Shown: piece by piece, positions 26,364 through 35,547 of the stretch
Layout: each line of letters starts with the position of its first letter
Position numbering within the stretch: the first letter of the stretch is position 1
DNA from: Sphingomonas morindae
Lineage (GTDB): Bacteria > Pseudomonadota > Alphaproteobacteria > Sphingomonadales > Sphingomonadaceae
Direction of reading: 5' to 3'
DNA: 64,000 bases
NCBI RefSeq assembly: GCF_023822065.1
Contig: NZ_CP084930.1
Location: 3,424,001 to 3,488,000, forward strand
Program-made: the position numbers and the translations under genes
The notes under the pieces: model-generated
Told to the model about the DNA's origin: nothing
What the model saw: only the letters and a program-made list of their open reading frames with translations
Database searches by the model: none

Positions 26364-27044
26364 TCACACGTCCGCCCAGCGGCGCAGCAGGTTGTGGTAC
26401 AGACCCGTCAAGCGCACGACCGCCGGATCGGCCTGCCCTAGGCGTGTTGCGACTTCCTGCACCGCGCCGTCGAGCTCTAGGAGGTGGCGGCGCGCCTCGC
26501 CGTCGCGGACCATCGACTGGACCCAGAACACGCATGCGACACGCACGCCACGCGTCACCGGCGCGACATGATGGACGCTGGACGAAGGATAGAGGATGAG
26601 GCTGCCGGCACCGAGCTTCACGCGGCGCGTCTCGAACGCGTCGTCAATTACGAGTTCGCCGCCGTCATAATCGTCAGGCTCTGAGAGAAAGAGCGTTGCC
26701 GAGAGGTCGGTACGCAGGCGAAAGTCCGTGCCACGCCGCATCCTGATGGCGTTGTCGATATGCGGACCGAACGCCTCGCCGCTCTCGTAGCGGCTAAAAA
26801 GCGGCGGGAACACCTTGGCCGGCAGCGCCGACGCCACGAAGGTAGCGTTCGCGCCAAGCGCGTCGAGCACGATGCTGCCTGCCTTCACCGCCGCCGCCGA
26901 GCCTTCGGCGAGCTGGCGGTTGCGCTTGGCTATGGCGGACTGCGCGCCCGACGTCGCGTTGCCGTCCACCCACTCGCCGGCGTCAACAAGGGCGCGGACA
27001 CCCGCCACCAACTCGGGGTCGAGCACGCTTGGGATCGGGATCAT
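26364..27044 (-). CDS. piuC: PiuC/YbiX-type Fe(II)/2-oxoglutarate dioxygenase
   Basis: This is a 226-residue PKHD-type hydroxylase. The iron-binding facial triad is visible: His95 and Asp97 in [10 protein letters not shown], and a second His in [13 protein letters not shown] (158/159). The nearby Arg binds 2-oxoglutarate. The C-terminal [15 protein letters not shown] is a very typical family ending. Members are co-regulated with catecholate siderophore receptors; the exact substrate is unknown. The gene lies 20 bases after the TonB receptor and 12 before the PepSY gene, so it is the middle gene of a probable Fur-controlled operon. Confidence 0.92.
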   Translation of the reverse strand: MIPIPSVLDPELVAGVRALVDAGEWVDGNATSGAQSAIAKRNRQLAEGSAAAVKAGSIVLDALGANATFVASALPAKVFPPLFSRYESGEAFGPHIDNAIRMRRGTDFRLRTDLSATLFLSEPDDYDGGELVIDDAFETRRVKLGAGSLILYPSSSVHHVAPVTRGVRVACVFWVQSMVRDGEARRHLLELDGAVQEVATRLGQADPAVVRLTGLYHNLLRRWADV

Positions 27045-27064
27045 CGCGCCAAGCCCTCCGCTTG

Positions 27065-29578
27065 TCAGATTCGGTAGGACAGCGAGAAAACCACCGACCG
27101 GGTTGCACCGGGGACCGCCCACCCGTTGTTGCGCGCGGCTGTGTAGTAGTGCGTGTTCGAAACGTTCTGGATGTTGACCTGGCCGGTAAGGCGATGCGCG
27201 AATGTGTAGGACGCGTAGAGCCGGTGAAGCCAATAGTCCTTTACTCGCGGGAACTCGCCGGCGATGAGCGCCGACGGATTGGTCGCAACTGCGAACGCAC
27301 CCTGGTAGGTGAGGCCGTAGCCGACCTCCAGCCCGAACGGCAGCGCGTAGGTGGTAAAGAGGCTACCGGAATTCTTCGGCGTCTGCTGAAGCGGGCCGCC
27401 GACCAGCGGTGCCGCGAGAAAGAGCGCGTTGCACCCGCTCGCGACGTTGGTCGGGTTTGCCCGGCACCGTTCAGGCAGGCTCTGCATCACCTTGCTCTTG
27501 AGGTAGTTATAGTTGGCAAAGACGTGCCACGCCCGCGTGATCCCGCCGTCAGCGCCGAGCGCGATGCCATCCACCCGCGAGCGGCCGTCCGGGACTTGGA
27601 GTGAGACGTTGCCGAGCGCCGGGTCGTTGGATGAAATTCGGAAGTTGCCTCGTTCATTGCGGAACACGGCGGCGGTGAGCTGGAGATGGTGATGGAAGAG
27701 GTCCGCCTTGGCGCCGACCTCGTATGTTCTGGCGGTCTCGGGCTTGAAGCTGCAGAAGTCGACGAAGGAGGACGTGCCAGACGTGCCCGTGGTGCAGCCG
27801 CCATTAACCGTCGAAATCGACGGCGTTCGGGAATTTCCATAGGAGAAGTAGACGCTGGTCGCCTCCGTAGGCTTTAGGACGATGCCGCCGCGGTACGAGA
27901 ACAGGTTCTGGCCGTTGGTTTGGGTGCCGCCGACCGTGATTTGGCCGAGCGTCGCGCCCGCCGTGCCCACCGTGTCAGCGCGGAAGCGGCCGACGGTGCG
28001 CTCGTATCGGACGCCAAAATTCAGTTCCACGAAGCGACCGATGCGCGTCGTGTCGAAGGCGTAAGCGGCATAGTCTGTCCGCTCGCCGTGCGACAGGCCA
28101 GACCGGATATAGTTGATCGGTCCGGTGTAGACATTGCTGCCATATGCAAGCGTCCGCCCGCCGACCACCGCTGGTCCGGCCGTGACAGTCGACGGATCGC
28201 TGATCGCGATAAGCGGCAGGCCATTCGGCGCGAATGGATTGCTGCCATCAGCGTTGAGGAACAGGCGTCCGGTGTCGAGGTCGTATTTCTCCCAAGTCGC
28301 CGATCCGCCAATGACTGCGACATGGTGGAGGATGCCGGTTTCAAGGTCCGCCCGCAGATCGACTTGGTCGTAGGCGAGCTGGTTGCGGGTTTCGCGCAGC
28401 AGTCCGCGAGGACCGCCGGGAAGGTAGTAGCCCTCGGGCACGATCACCGTGTTGGCCGGCGCGCCTGCGGCGGCGATGTTGACGCTGCAGGATCCATCCG
28501 GTCGTGCCGCCGTCACGCCGCTGTTAGACAGGCATTGACCGTTGAGCGCGTAGACACCGCCCTGTGGCGGATCGACGACGGTGCGCTGACGGATGTTCTC
28601 GTAGCGGGTGAGGTTACGCAGCGAGAGGCGGTGACTGAAATCATGCGCGACGACCATGTTGAACTGGTCGAGCGTCGAAGTCTGCCTATCGAGGTTTCGG
28701 TAGCCGAAATAGCCGCTGTAGGGCACCCCGTCAGGGGGGCCACCGGCGGCAGGATAATAGGGTATGCCGAACTGCGGAACGTTATCATCGTGCTGGTGGA
28801 CGTAGCCGAGCGTGAGGCGCGTCGGCCCGGCGATTCCAAACGTCGCTGACGGCGCCACGCCCCAGCGACGGAAGCGGTCAACGTCACGCCCGGGCACGTC
28901 ATTGTGGTGGTAGAACGCGTTAAGCCGCACCGCCAGGAGCTCGTTGACGCGGACGTTCGAGTCCACCGTCGCGCGCTCGTAATTAGCTGTTCCGAGGCCG
29001 CCGCTGATGATCGTCTCGGAACGGCCGCGCGGCTGCTTCTGGACGAGATTTATGGTGCCGCCTACGGATCCCGATCCGTTGAACGCCGAGTTGGCACCGT
29101 TGTAGACCTCGATCTGCTCGAGGTTGAAAGTGTCAGATCGGCTGTACTGCGCGCTGTCGCGCACACCATCGATGGTGATGTCGGTGTTTGCCGAGTAGCC
29201 GCGCAAATTGATGCTGTCGCCGAAGCCGCCCCCGCCCTCGCCCGCGCCGAAGGTGATGCCGGGCAGGGTAGAGAGCGCGTCGCGCAGCGTCAGCAGGTTC
29301 TCCTTCTGGAGCACGTCTTTATCGATGACATTGATCGTCTGCGGCGTATCGAGCAGCGGCGCTGTCGCCTTTGACGAGGCGACGTCTGGGCGCGCGTAGG
29401 TGCCCCGCACGAGGATTCCATCGCTCCCCTCGCCCAAGCCGACTGTCGCACCGCTGTCGGAAGCGTCGGGCGCCGCCTCCGGCACCGCGGCCATGACGCC
29501 GTGCGGACAGAGGACAGAGCCAAAGCAGCCGAGAGCGAGCGACGCGCCTAGCAGGCGCGGCGGGAGATCGACATCCAA
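27065..29578 (-). CDS. TonB-dependent siderophore receptor (Fiu/CirA-like)
   Basis: This is an 837-residue outer-membrane receptor. A signal sequence ([22 protein letters not shown]) is followed by a TonB-box region, then a plug with [62 protein letters not shown] and [27 protein letters not shown] 22-strand-type barrel follows, ending [21 protein letters not shown] with the terminal aromatic-rich strand. The plug is of the ferric catecholate type. It is the first gene of the operon with piuC and the PepSY gene. A Fur-like palindrome lies about 30 bases upstream of the start. Confidence 0.92.
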   Translation of the reverse strand: MDVDLPPRLLGASLALGCFGSVLCPHGVMAAVPEAAPDASDSGATVGLGEGSDGILVRGTYARPDVASSKATAPLLDTPQTINVIDKDVLQKENLLTLRDALSTLPGITFGAGEGGGGFGDSINLRGYSANTDITIDGVRDSAQYSRSDTFNLEQIEVYNGANSAFNGSGSVGGTINLVQKQPRGRSETIISGGLGTANYERATVDSNVRVNELLAVRLNAFYHHNDVPGRDVDRFRRWGVAPSATFGIAGPTRLTLGYVHQHDDNVPQFGIPYYPAAGGPPDGVPYSGYFGYRNLDRQTSTLDQFNMVVAHDFSHRLSLRNLTRYENIRQRTVVDPPQGGVYALNGQCLSNSGVTAARPDGSCSVNIAAAGAPANTVIVPEGYYLPGGPRGLLRETRNQLAYDQVDLRADLETGILHHVAVIGGSATWEKYDLDTGRLFLNADGSNPFAPNGLPLIAISDPSTVTAGPAVVGGRTLAYGSNVYTGPINYIRSGLSHGERTDYAAYAFDTTRIGRFVELNFGVRYERTVGRFRADTVGTAGATLGQITVGGTQTNGQNLFSYRGGIVLKPTEATSVYFSYGNSRTPSISTVNGGCTTGTSGTSSFVDFCSFKPETARTYEVGAKADLFHHHLQLTAAVFRNERGNFRISSNDPALGNVSLQVPDGRSRVDGIALGADGGITRAWHVFANYNYLKSKVMQSLPERCRANPTNVASGCNALFLAAPLVGGPLQQTPKNSGSLFTTYALPFGLEVGYGLTYQGAFAVATNPSALIAGEFPRVKDYWLHRLYASYTFAHRLTGQVNIQNVSNTHYYTAARNNGWAVPGATRSVVFSLSYRI

Positions 29579-30133
29579 GACACTAACCCCTTTTACTTGC
29601 TATCGCTTCTGAGAGTGATTCGCATCGTTGTCAAGGTTGAGAGGCTGGGGCCTTCTGGCGCCGCAATGGGTCTGGCGGAATAGGGCGAGCTTCGAACCAG
29701 ATCTCGAGGTCAAGGTTGAAATCGCAACGCGGCAGCATATCGCGAGGCATTGATGTCACTGATTTGATCGATAGTCTCTAAAGCTCTGCTTGTGCAGAGA
29801 TGAGTCTTGAGTGTTTAAGCCTGTCCCTCTTGTACAGGTTCTCAATTACCTGCCACATCGGAAGCAGTTTGAAGTCGGAGTGCGTTGGTGGTACTCAAGC
29901 GAATCACCCAAAGCTAATCTCTTCATTCAGCCGTTCGAACCCACAGCCGGTCGTGCACCGCGATCTTCGTACTCCCTCAATCCCCCAATGCTTCAGATCG
30001 ACCGGACCTCGCGTTCTGTCGAGGTGAAGGCCCTCCCGGCTATGCCAGAGGTCGATGCAGCCAAGCCGCAACCAACCCTTGCCGGAGTGCATTCTCTGAT
30101 TGACCTGAACAGCGTGCCATTTTGGAGCAATCG
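29579..30133. other. Divergent intergenic region between TonB receptor and YihY genes
   Basis: This 555-base region holds the putative Fur site close to the receptor gene. The remainder is less GC-rich than its surroundings and carries only short frames; a 108-codon frame at 29811-30137 has no ribosome site and poor composition. No further structure was recognised. Confidence 0.45.
29610..29624 (-). promoter_or_regulatory. Putative Fur box of the iron operon
   Basis: TGAGAGTGATTCGCA is a near-palindrome (TGaGA..TCgCA) close to the Fur 7-1-7 pattern. It is centred about 40 bases upstream of the TonB receptor start, where repression by iron-loaded Fur would be expected. Binding is inferred. 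Confidence 0.5.
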
Positions 30134-31378
30134 ATGACGACTGCGGCGGCGATGCAGAACCGAACTGCCGATGACCGCGGCAAGCACGCGAACACTCCGA
30201 CTGAAATACCCGCAAAGGGCTGGAGAGACGTGCTAGTGCGGGCTTGGAAGGAGGGTTCGGCCGACAACATCAGCTTGGTGGCATCGGGCGTCGCCTTCTG
30301 CGCGGTTTTGGCGCTGGTGCCGATGCTCGGAGCCGTCGTGCTATCCTACGGGCTCGTCGCCAGCCCGGAGTCCGTCATTCATAACGTTCAGGCGATGACC
30401 TCGGTCATGCCTGGCGAAGCCGCCAAGCTCATCGGCGAGCAGTTGATGAATGTCGTCACCACCTCTGGTGGCAAAAAGGGCTTCGGCCTTCTCGTGGCGC
30501 TGCTAATCTCGCTCTATGGCGCGATGAAGGGTGCCGGTGCGATCATCACCGCGCTCAATATCGCCTATGATGAGGAGGAAACGCGCGGGTTCGTCCGGGT
30601 CCAGCTAGTCACGCTCGCGATCACGGTGGGTGCGGTGCTGCTGGCGATCGTTGCGACTGTCGCGATCGCGGCTCTTGGACATCTCGATACGCTGCTGCCC
30701 GGGGCGCCTGGCTGGGTACTCGTCCTCGCCAAGTTGGCGACCTATGTCGTCATGGCAGGGGGCGGCGCTGCTGCTGCGGCGACACTCTACCGGTATGCTC
30801 CGAACCGCGATGAAGCCGAATGGAAGTGGCTAAGTGCCGGCTCGGTCGGCGCCACGCTCGCGTGGCTCGCCGCGACGACCGCATTCGGGATCTACGTCGC
30901 CAATTTCGGTAGCTACGACGCAACCTACGGCTCGTTGGGCGCGGCGGTAGTATTGCTGACTTGGCTGTACCTGTCCGCCTACATCCTGCTGCTCGGCGCT
31001 GAGGTAAACTGCGAGCTTGAGCGACAGACGGCGAAGGACACCACTGTCGGCGTGGAGCAGCCGCTCGGCACGCGGGGCGCCCACGCGGCCGACACCGTGG
31101 CGGGCGAGCGCGAGACCGCAAACCGCAACTCGGGACTGGAGGATGGTGGCGGCGTCGGGAGTCAGGTTCCGGCCGACGGGCTTGAGCTCAGGAATTATTT
31201 GACTGCGCGAGCGAGCGGTCGAGCAGCTAGGTTGGCGGGTCTGCCGAAGGTAGGCATGCTATCGTCAGTGCTCGCGACGGGCGGCCTGGCAATGCTCCGG
31301 CAGAAGGGAAGCGCTCGGATCGGTGGAGCGTTGCTCGCAACAGCCGCCGTTCTCAGCTGGGTGAGGCGGCAAGACTGA
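30134..31378 (+). CDS. YihY/BrkB-family inner-membrane protein
   Basis: This is a 414-residue YihY (formerly RNase BN/BrkB) family membrane protein. The typical N-terminal lead GWRDVLVRAWKEGSADNISLVASGVAFCAVLALVPMLGAVV is followed by five or six helices and the family motif LNIAYDEEETRGFVR. Another typical segment is ANFGSYDATYGSLGAAVVLLTWLYLSAYILLLGAEVNCELERQ. After ~residue 300 comes a long soluble, low-complexity tail with a last short hydrophobic stretch (RIGGALLATAAVLSWVRRQD). ATG 30134 has GGAG seven bases upstream. The function of the family is not settled. The 3' ~320 bases exist a second time in decayed form at 15759-16074. Confidence 0.88.
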   Translation: MTTAAAMQNRTADDRGKHANTPTEIPAKGWRDVLVRAWKEGSADNISLVASGVAFCAVLALVPMLGAVVLSYGLVASPESVIHNVQAMTSVMPGEAAKLIGEQLMNVVTTSGGKKGFGLLVALLISLYGAMKGAGAIITALNIAYDEEETRGFVRVQLVTLAITVGAVLLAIVATVAIAALGHLDTLLPGAPGWVLVLAKLATYVVMAGGGAAAAATLYRYAPNRDEAEWKWLSAGSVGATLAWLAATTAFGIYVANFGSYDATYGSLGAAVVLLTWLYLSAYILLLGAEVNCELERQTAKDTTVGVEQPLGTRGAHAADTVAGERETANRNSGLEDGGGVGSQVPADGLELRNYLTARASGRAARLAGLPKVGMLSSVLATGGLAMLRQKGSARIGGALLATAAVLSWVRRQD

Positions 31379-31438
31379 CCTTCATCGTGCTGACGCTCAG
31401 GACGCGAGGCGAGGCTGACGGAGTGTGCGCCGTCTATC

Positions 31439-31500
31439 TTGACCCATATCCAGTCATTCGCAGCCTCTTTTTGGCTCCCCACCTTCAGCCATTCATTCAT
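31439..31500 (+). repeat. Dispersed ~62-bp intergenic repeat, copy 3
   Basis: It begins TTGACCCATA, contains GTCATTCGCAGCC and GGCTCCCC and ends TTCATTCAT. It aligns with copy 4 at most positions. It lies 60 bases after the YihY gene. Confidence 0.7.
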
Positions 31501-31551
31501 GCACGCAGCGGAGGAGGTGCTGAGCCTCAGCCCCGCCCGCGGCCTGCCAAC

Positions 31552-33227
31552 TTTCCCGAAAAGGATGGGAGACCGTCCGAAAACGCGATCCTGATTCCCG
31601 AGTGCATCCGGGCGGTGTAATCTGCATGCATGGCGTACATTGAGGGACATGCTCGTGATCAGGCGCTGCTGCTGCCAGCGTCGGTCGAGGACTATGTGGC
31701 AGCAGACAACCCGGTGCGGTTCATCGACGCCTTCGTCGATGATCTTGATCTGGGCAGTGCCGGCTTCGTGCGGTCGCGACCCAAGGCGACGGGACGGCCC
31801 GGTTACGATCCGGCCGACATGCTCAAGCTCTACCTGTACGGCTATCTCAACCGGGTGCGGTCGAGCCGGCGTCTGGCGGCAGAGGCGGCGCGCAATCTCG
31901 AGCTGATTTGGCTGCTGCGCGGGGTGCGTCCGGACTTCCGGACCATCGCCGACTTCCGGCGCGACAACCGGGCCGCGTTCAAGGCGGTGTTCCGCGCGTT
32001 CGTGATGCTGTGCCGCAAGCTGGACCTGTTCGGGCGCGAGTTGCTGGCGGTGGACGGCACGCGGCTGAAAGCGGTGAACAGCCGGTCGCGCAATTTCAGC
32101 CGTGAGCGCCTGGCGACGTATCTCGCCGCGGTGGATGCGCGACTGGACCGCTATCTGGCGGAGCTGGACCAGATCGACCGCGGTGAGGATGCTGCCGGCA
32201 CCGGTCGCGGCGATACCCTGGCGACGAAGATCGCCAAGCTGCGCGAACAGCGTCAGGCCAGTGCGGCGCTGCTGGGTCAGTTGGAGGACAGCGGCGAAGG
32301 ACAGATATCGCTCACCGATCCCGACGCCCGCCTGATGGTCGCGCATTCGAAGGTCACGGTCGGCTACAATGCCCAGGTGGCGGTCGACGCCAAACACAGC
32401 CTGATCGTCGAGCAGCACGTCACCAACGCCTGCAATGACATGAGCCTGCTGGCGCCCACCGCCGGTGCCGCCATGGATGCACTCGGGGTAGAGCGGATCG
32501 ATGCGGTCGCCGACATGGGATATCACTCGGGCGACGACATCGTCGCATGCGAGGCGGCCGGCATCACGCCTTATATTCCCCGCCCGCATCGTGGCACCGC
32601 CGTCGGCAACGGCCTCTTTCCCAAGGAGCGGTTCCGCTACGATCCCCAGGCCGACGTCTATCATTGTCCCGGCGGCCAGGTGCTCGACATCCGCTACGCG
32701 TCCGTGACGCGCGGGCATCTGTCGGTCCAGTATTCCAGCCCCGCCGCCTGCGCGGGCTGCCAGATCAAGGCGCGCTGCACCAAGGGACGCTGGCGACGCA
32801 TCAATCGCGGCGAGCACGAGGCCGTCATCGAGCGCATGGCTGCACGCCTCGCGGAACGCCCCGACATCCTCGTCATCCGTAAATCCACGGTCGAACACCC
32901 GTTCGGCTCGATCAAGCAATGGATGAACCAGGGCGCGTTCCTGATGCGTGGGCTGGACAAGGTCCGCGCCGAGTTCAGCCTGACGGCACTGGCCTACAAT
33001 CTCAGGCGGGCCATCACCCTCATAGGCGTGCCCGGGCTGATCCGGGCAGTGCAGGCTTGATCCAAGCGGCCATATTCTCCGTCACAACCGTGGGAATGAC
33101 CGTCCCAGAGCCGATTTGGCCGTCACCAGGGCAGAAGACGGCAAATATCCGAATATTCTCCTGCGTACCTGCACGCCCAACCATCCCGCCTCGCGTTTTC
33201 GGACGGTCTCGATGGTCAATCGGGAAA
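31552..33227 (+). mobile_element. IS1182-family insertion sequence, ~1.68 kb
   Basis: The inverted ends pair TTTCCCGA (31552-31559) with TCGGGAAA (33220-33227). The pairing resumes inward with GAGACCGTCCGAAAACGCGA on the left, which has an exact complement at the right end. One full-length transposase gene lies inside. No clear target duplication was found at the flanks (left GCCAAC, right GCGCAC). The frame is intact, so the copy may be functional. Confidence 0.88.
31630..33060 (+). CDS. IS1182-family transposase
   Basis: This is a 476-residue transposase. The N-terminal DUF772-like domain is VAADNPVRFIDAFVDDLDLGSAGF, GRPGYDPADMLKLYLYGYLNRVRSSRRLAAEA and NLELIWLLRGVRPDFRTIADFR. The DDE segments are LLAVDGTRLKAVNS, VEQHVTNACND, DAVADMGYHSGDD and HPFGSIKQWMNQGAFLMRGLDKV. 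A cysteine cluster (CAGCQIKARC) lies before the last catalytic part. All of this is as expected for IS1182. The start is ATG 31630, and no disrupting stop is present. Confidence 0.93.
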   Translation: MAYIEGHARDQALLLPASVEDYVAADNPVRFIDAFVDDLDLGSAGFVRSRPKATGRPGYDPADMLKLYLYGYLNRVRSSRRLAAEAARNLELIWLLRGVRPDFRTIADFRRDNRAAFKAVFRAFVMLCRKLDLFGRELLAVDGTRLKAVNSRSRNFSRERLATYLAAVDARLDRYLAELDQIDRGEDAAGTGRGDTLATKIAKLREQRQASAALLGQLEDSGEGQISLTDPDARLMVAHSKVTVGYNAQVAVDAKHSLIVEQHVTNACNDMSLLAPTAGAAMDALGVERIDAVADMGYHSGDDIVACEAAGITPYIPRPHRGTAVGNGLFPKERFRYDPQADVYHCPGGQVLDIRYASVTRGHLSVQYSSPAACAGCQIKARCTKGRWRRINRGEHEAVIERMAARLAERPDILVIRKSTVEHPFGSIKQWMNQGAFLMRGLDKVRAEFSLTALAYNLRRAITLIGVPGLIRAVQA

Positions 33228-33361
33228 GCGCACGATCTGTCCGGCGACATTCGTGCCACGCAGCCGTTGTAGAAGGGCTGCCTTCATCGAGTGAAAGTGG
33301 TTTATATGTCGGCTGCTTGGTGACCGGCCGTCCTGGTCCTGAGACCAGGTAGGGACCGAAG

Positions 33362-35422
33362 ATGGATGTGAACGATCAGGGCAATGACGGCAGGGGTGGC
33401 GATCTCCGTAGCCTGACGGACGCTTGTGACTGGTCGGCGACGTCTCTGGGCGCTCGCGAGAGTTGGCCGCGCTCGCTCGAAACCATCCTGGACATGATGC
33501 TGTCGTCGCAATTCGCCATGTGCGTCGGCTGGGGGCCGGAGCTGACGCTCTTCTACAACGACGCTTATGTGCCATTCCTCGGTTCACGGCACCCCTCCGC
33601 CTTGGGGAAGCCCTTGAGCGAGGTTTGGGCGGAAGTCTGGGACGACATCGAGCCCCTCGCCGCGTCGGCCATGGCCGGCACGCCGGTCGGGCATGAAGAC
33701 CTGCCCCTCACCATGACACGGCACGGCTATCCGGAGGAAACATGGTGGACCTTCGCCTACAGCCCGTTGCGCGACGATCAGGGCGCAATTGCCGGCTTTC
33801 TCAACATCGCGACCGAGACAACCACTAAGATCGTCCACGAGCGCGAACTCGCGGCGCGCGAGGCCGAGTTGCGGGCGCTCAACAGCGACCTTGAAGCGCA
33901 GATCGTCGCGCGCGCACGCGAGCGGGCGACGACGTGGACGGTCACGTCGGAACTGCTGTCCGTCATCGATCTGCGCACGGGCTGCTTCGACCGCGTCAAT
34001 CCGGCCTGGACAATAGCGCTCGGATGGACGGCACAGGAGCTGGAAGGATCGCCGTTCTCCGACTTTTTGATGCCGGACGACGAGCTTGCCAGTGCCGCGG
34101 CCTTCGAAGAGGTGCGCGACGGCAATCCGGTGATGCGGTTCGACAATCGCTACCGGACGAAGGACGGTGAAATTCGCTGGCTGTCGTGGGTCGCCGTGCC
34201 GTTCGAGGGAAAGCTGTACTCCAGCGCCCGCGATATCACCGGTGAACGCGCCCAGACGGACAGACTGGCGCTGGCGGAAGATTCATTACGCCAGGCCCAG
34301 AAAATGGAAGCGGTCGGCCAGCTCACCGGCGGCGTCGCACACGACTTCAACAACCTGCTGACCGTCATCCGTGGCTCGGTCGATCTCCTTCGCCGCCCCG
34401 ACCTCAGCGACGATCGCCGTGCGAAATATATCGACGCAATCGGCGACACCGCGGACCGCGCGGCCAAACTGACCGGACAGCTGCTCGCCTTTGCGCGAAG
34501 GCAGGCGCTCAAGCCCGAGACGTTCGATTGCGGTCAGAGTATCGCTGACCTGGTATCGATGGTCCGGACGCTCACCGGCTCGCGCATCGTCATCAACACG
34601 GTCGTGCCCGAAGAACCCTGCTACGTCCTGGCCGACAAGGGGCAGTTCGACACCGCCATCGTCAACATGAGCATTAACGCGCGCGATGCGATGGACGGCG
34701 AGGGAGATCTCACCATCGTCGTCGGTCCCGTGTCGGGTATCCCGGAGATCCGGCTGCATCCGCCGATTGCCGGCGACTATGTCGCGGTGACAATCAGTGA
34801 CACTGGCAGCGGCATTTCGCCCGAGAACGTGGCGCGCATCTTCGAGCCGTTCTTCACCACCAAGGGCGTCGGCAAGGGCACGGGCCTGGGCCTCTCCCAG
34901 GTGATCGGCTTTGCCAAGCAGTCGGACGGAGACATCCGGGTCGAAAGCGGCGAGCGTGGCGGCACCACCTTCACCCTCTACCTGCCCCGCGTCGCGGTTG
35001 ATGGCAGTCGCGCGACGGAGGAGGAGGACGAACCCGTCGCCGCCACAGGTGACGGCGTATGCGTCCTGGTCGTCGAGGATAACAGCAGCGTCGGCGAGTT
35101 CGCGACGCAGGCGCTGCGCGAGCTGGGATACGACACGATCCTGGCGCTCAACGCCGATGAGGCGCTGGCCGAACTGGAGAAGGATAGCAGCCGTTTCCAC
35201 ATCGTCTTCTCGGACGTGGTGATGCCCGGCATGTCGGGTCTCGAACTGGCGCAGGAGCTCCGCCGGCGCCATCCGCGGCTGCCGGTGATCCTGACCAGCG
35301 GCTACAGCCATGTGCTTGCGCAGAATGGCCGCCATGGCTTCGAGCTGCTGCACAAACCCTATTCGATCGAGCAGCTCTCCCGCGTGTTCCGCAAGGCGAT
35401 CTCCTGGCAGACCCGGCGGTAA
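33362..35422 (+). CDS. PAS-domain hybrid histidine kinase
   Basis: This is a 686-residue cytosolic hybrid kinase. Domains: an N-terminal PAS-like sensor (16-160, with WPRSLETILDMMLSSQFAM, LTLFYNDAYVPFLGSRHPSALGKP and TWWTFAYSP), a coiled coil, a second PAS (~190-300), HisKA with [13 protein letters not shown] (His327), HATPase (NMSINARDAMD, ISDTGSGIS, GTGLGLSQVIG) and a receiver with Asp618 (VFSDVVMPGMSG). The final Lys is in LHKPYSIEQL. The N-terminal sensor is clearly paralogous to that of the next gene. The three genes from here to 38.3 kb read the same way and look like one sensory cluster. Confidence 0.9.
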   Translation: MDVNDQGNDGRGGDLRSLTDACDWSATSLGARESWPRSLETILDMMLSSQFAMCVGWGPELTLFYNDAYVPFLGSRHPSALGKPLSEVWAEVWDDIEPLAASAMAGTPVGHEDLPLTMTRHGYPEETWWTFAYSPLRDDQGAIAGFLNIATETTTKIVHERELAAREAELRALNSDLEAQIVARARERATTWTVTSELLSVIDLRTGCFDRVNPAWTIALGWTAQELEGSPFSDFLMPDDELASAAAFEEVRDGNPVMRFDNRYRTKDGEIRWLSWVAVPFEGKLYSSARDITGERAQTDRLALAEDSLRQAQKMEAVGQLTGGVAHDFNNLLTVIRGSVDLLRRPDLSDDRRAKYIDAIGDTADRAAKLTGQLLAFARRQALKPETFDCGQSIADLVSMVRTLTGSRIVINTVVPEEPCYVLADKGQFDTAIVNMSINARDAMDGEGDLTIVVGPVSGIPEIRLHPPIAGDYVAVTISDTGSGISPENVARIFEPFFTTKGVGKGTGLGLSQVIGFAKQSDGDIRVESGERGGTTFTLYLPRVAVDGSRATEEEDEPVAATGDGVCVLVVEDNSSVGEFATQALRELGYDTILALNADEALAELEKDSSRFHIVFSDVVMPGMSGLELAQELRRRHPRLPVILTSGYSHVLAQNGRHGFELLHKPYSIEQLSRVFRKAISWQTRR

Positions 35423-35547
35423 CGAGGCGCGTGTCGGCCAGCGTCGTCGAACGACGCTGTTGCATCGGCCCCGCCAAAAACTTGGTTTTGATTGAGTGGG
35501 TCGGTAATCTGCAGAAACAGGATGGCACGAAGCCATGCCGAGCATGG

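Noticed and set aside
29811..30137. 108-codon frame between the TonB receptor and YihY genes
   Set aside because: It overlaps the YihY start, has no ribosome site and reads like non-coding sequence.
31500..33240. Target-site duplication for the IS1182 element
   Set aside because: The bases flanking the two ends do not match at any plausible length.
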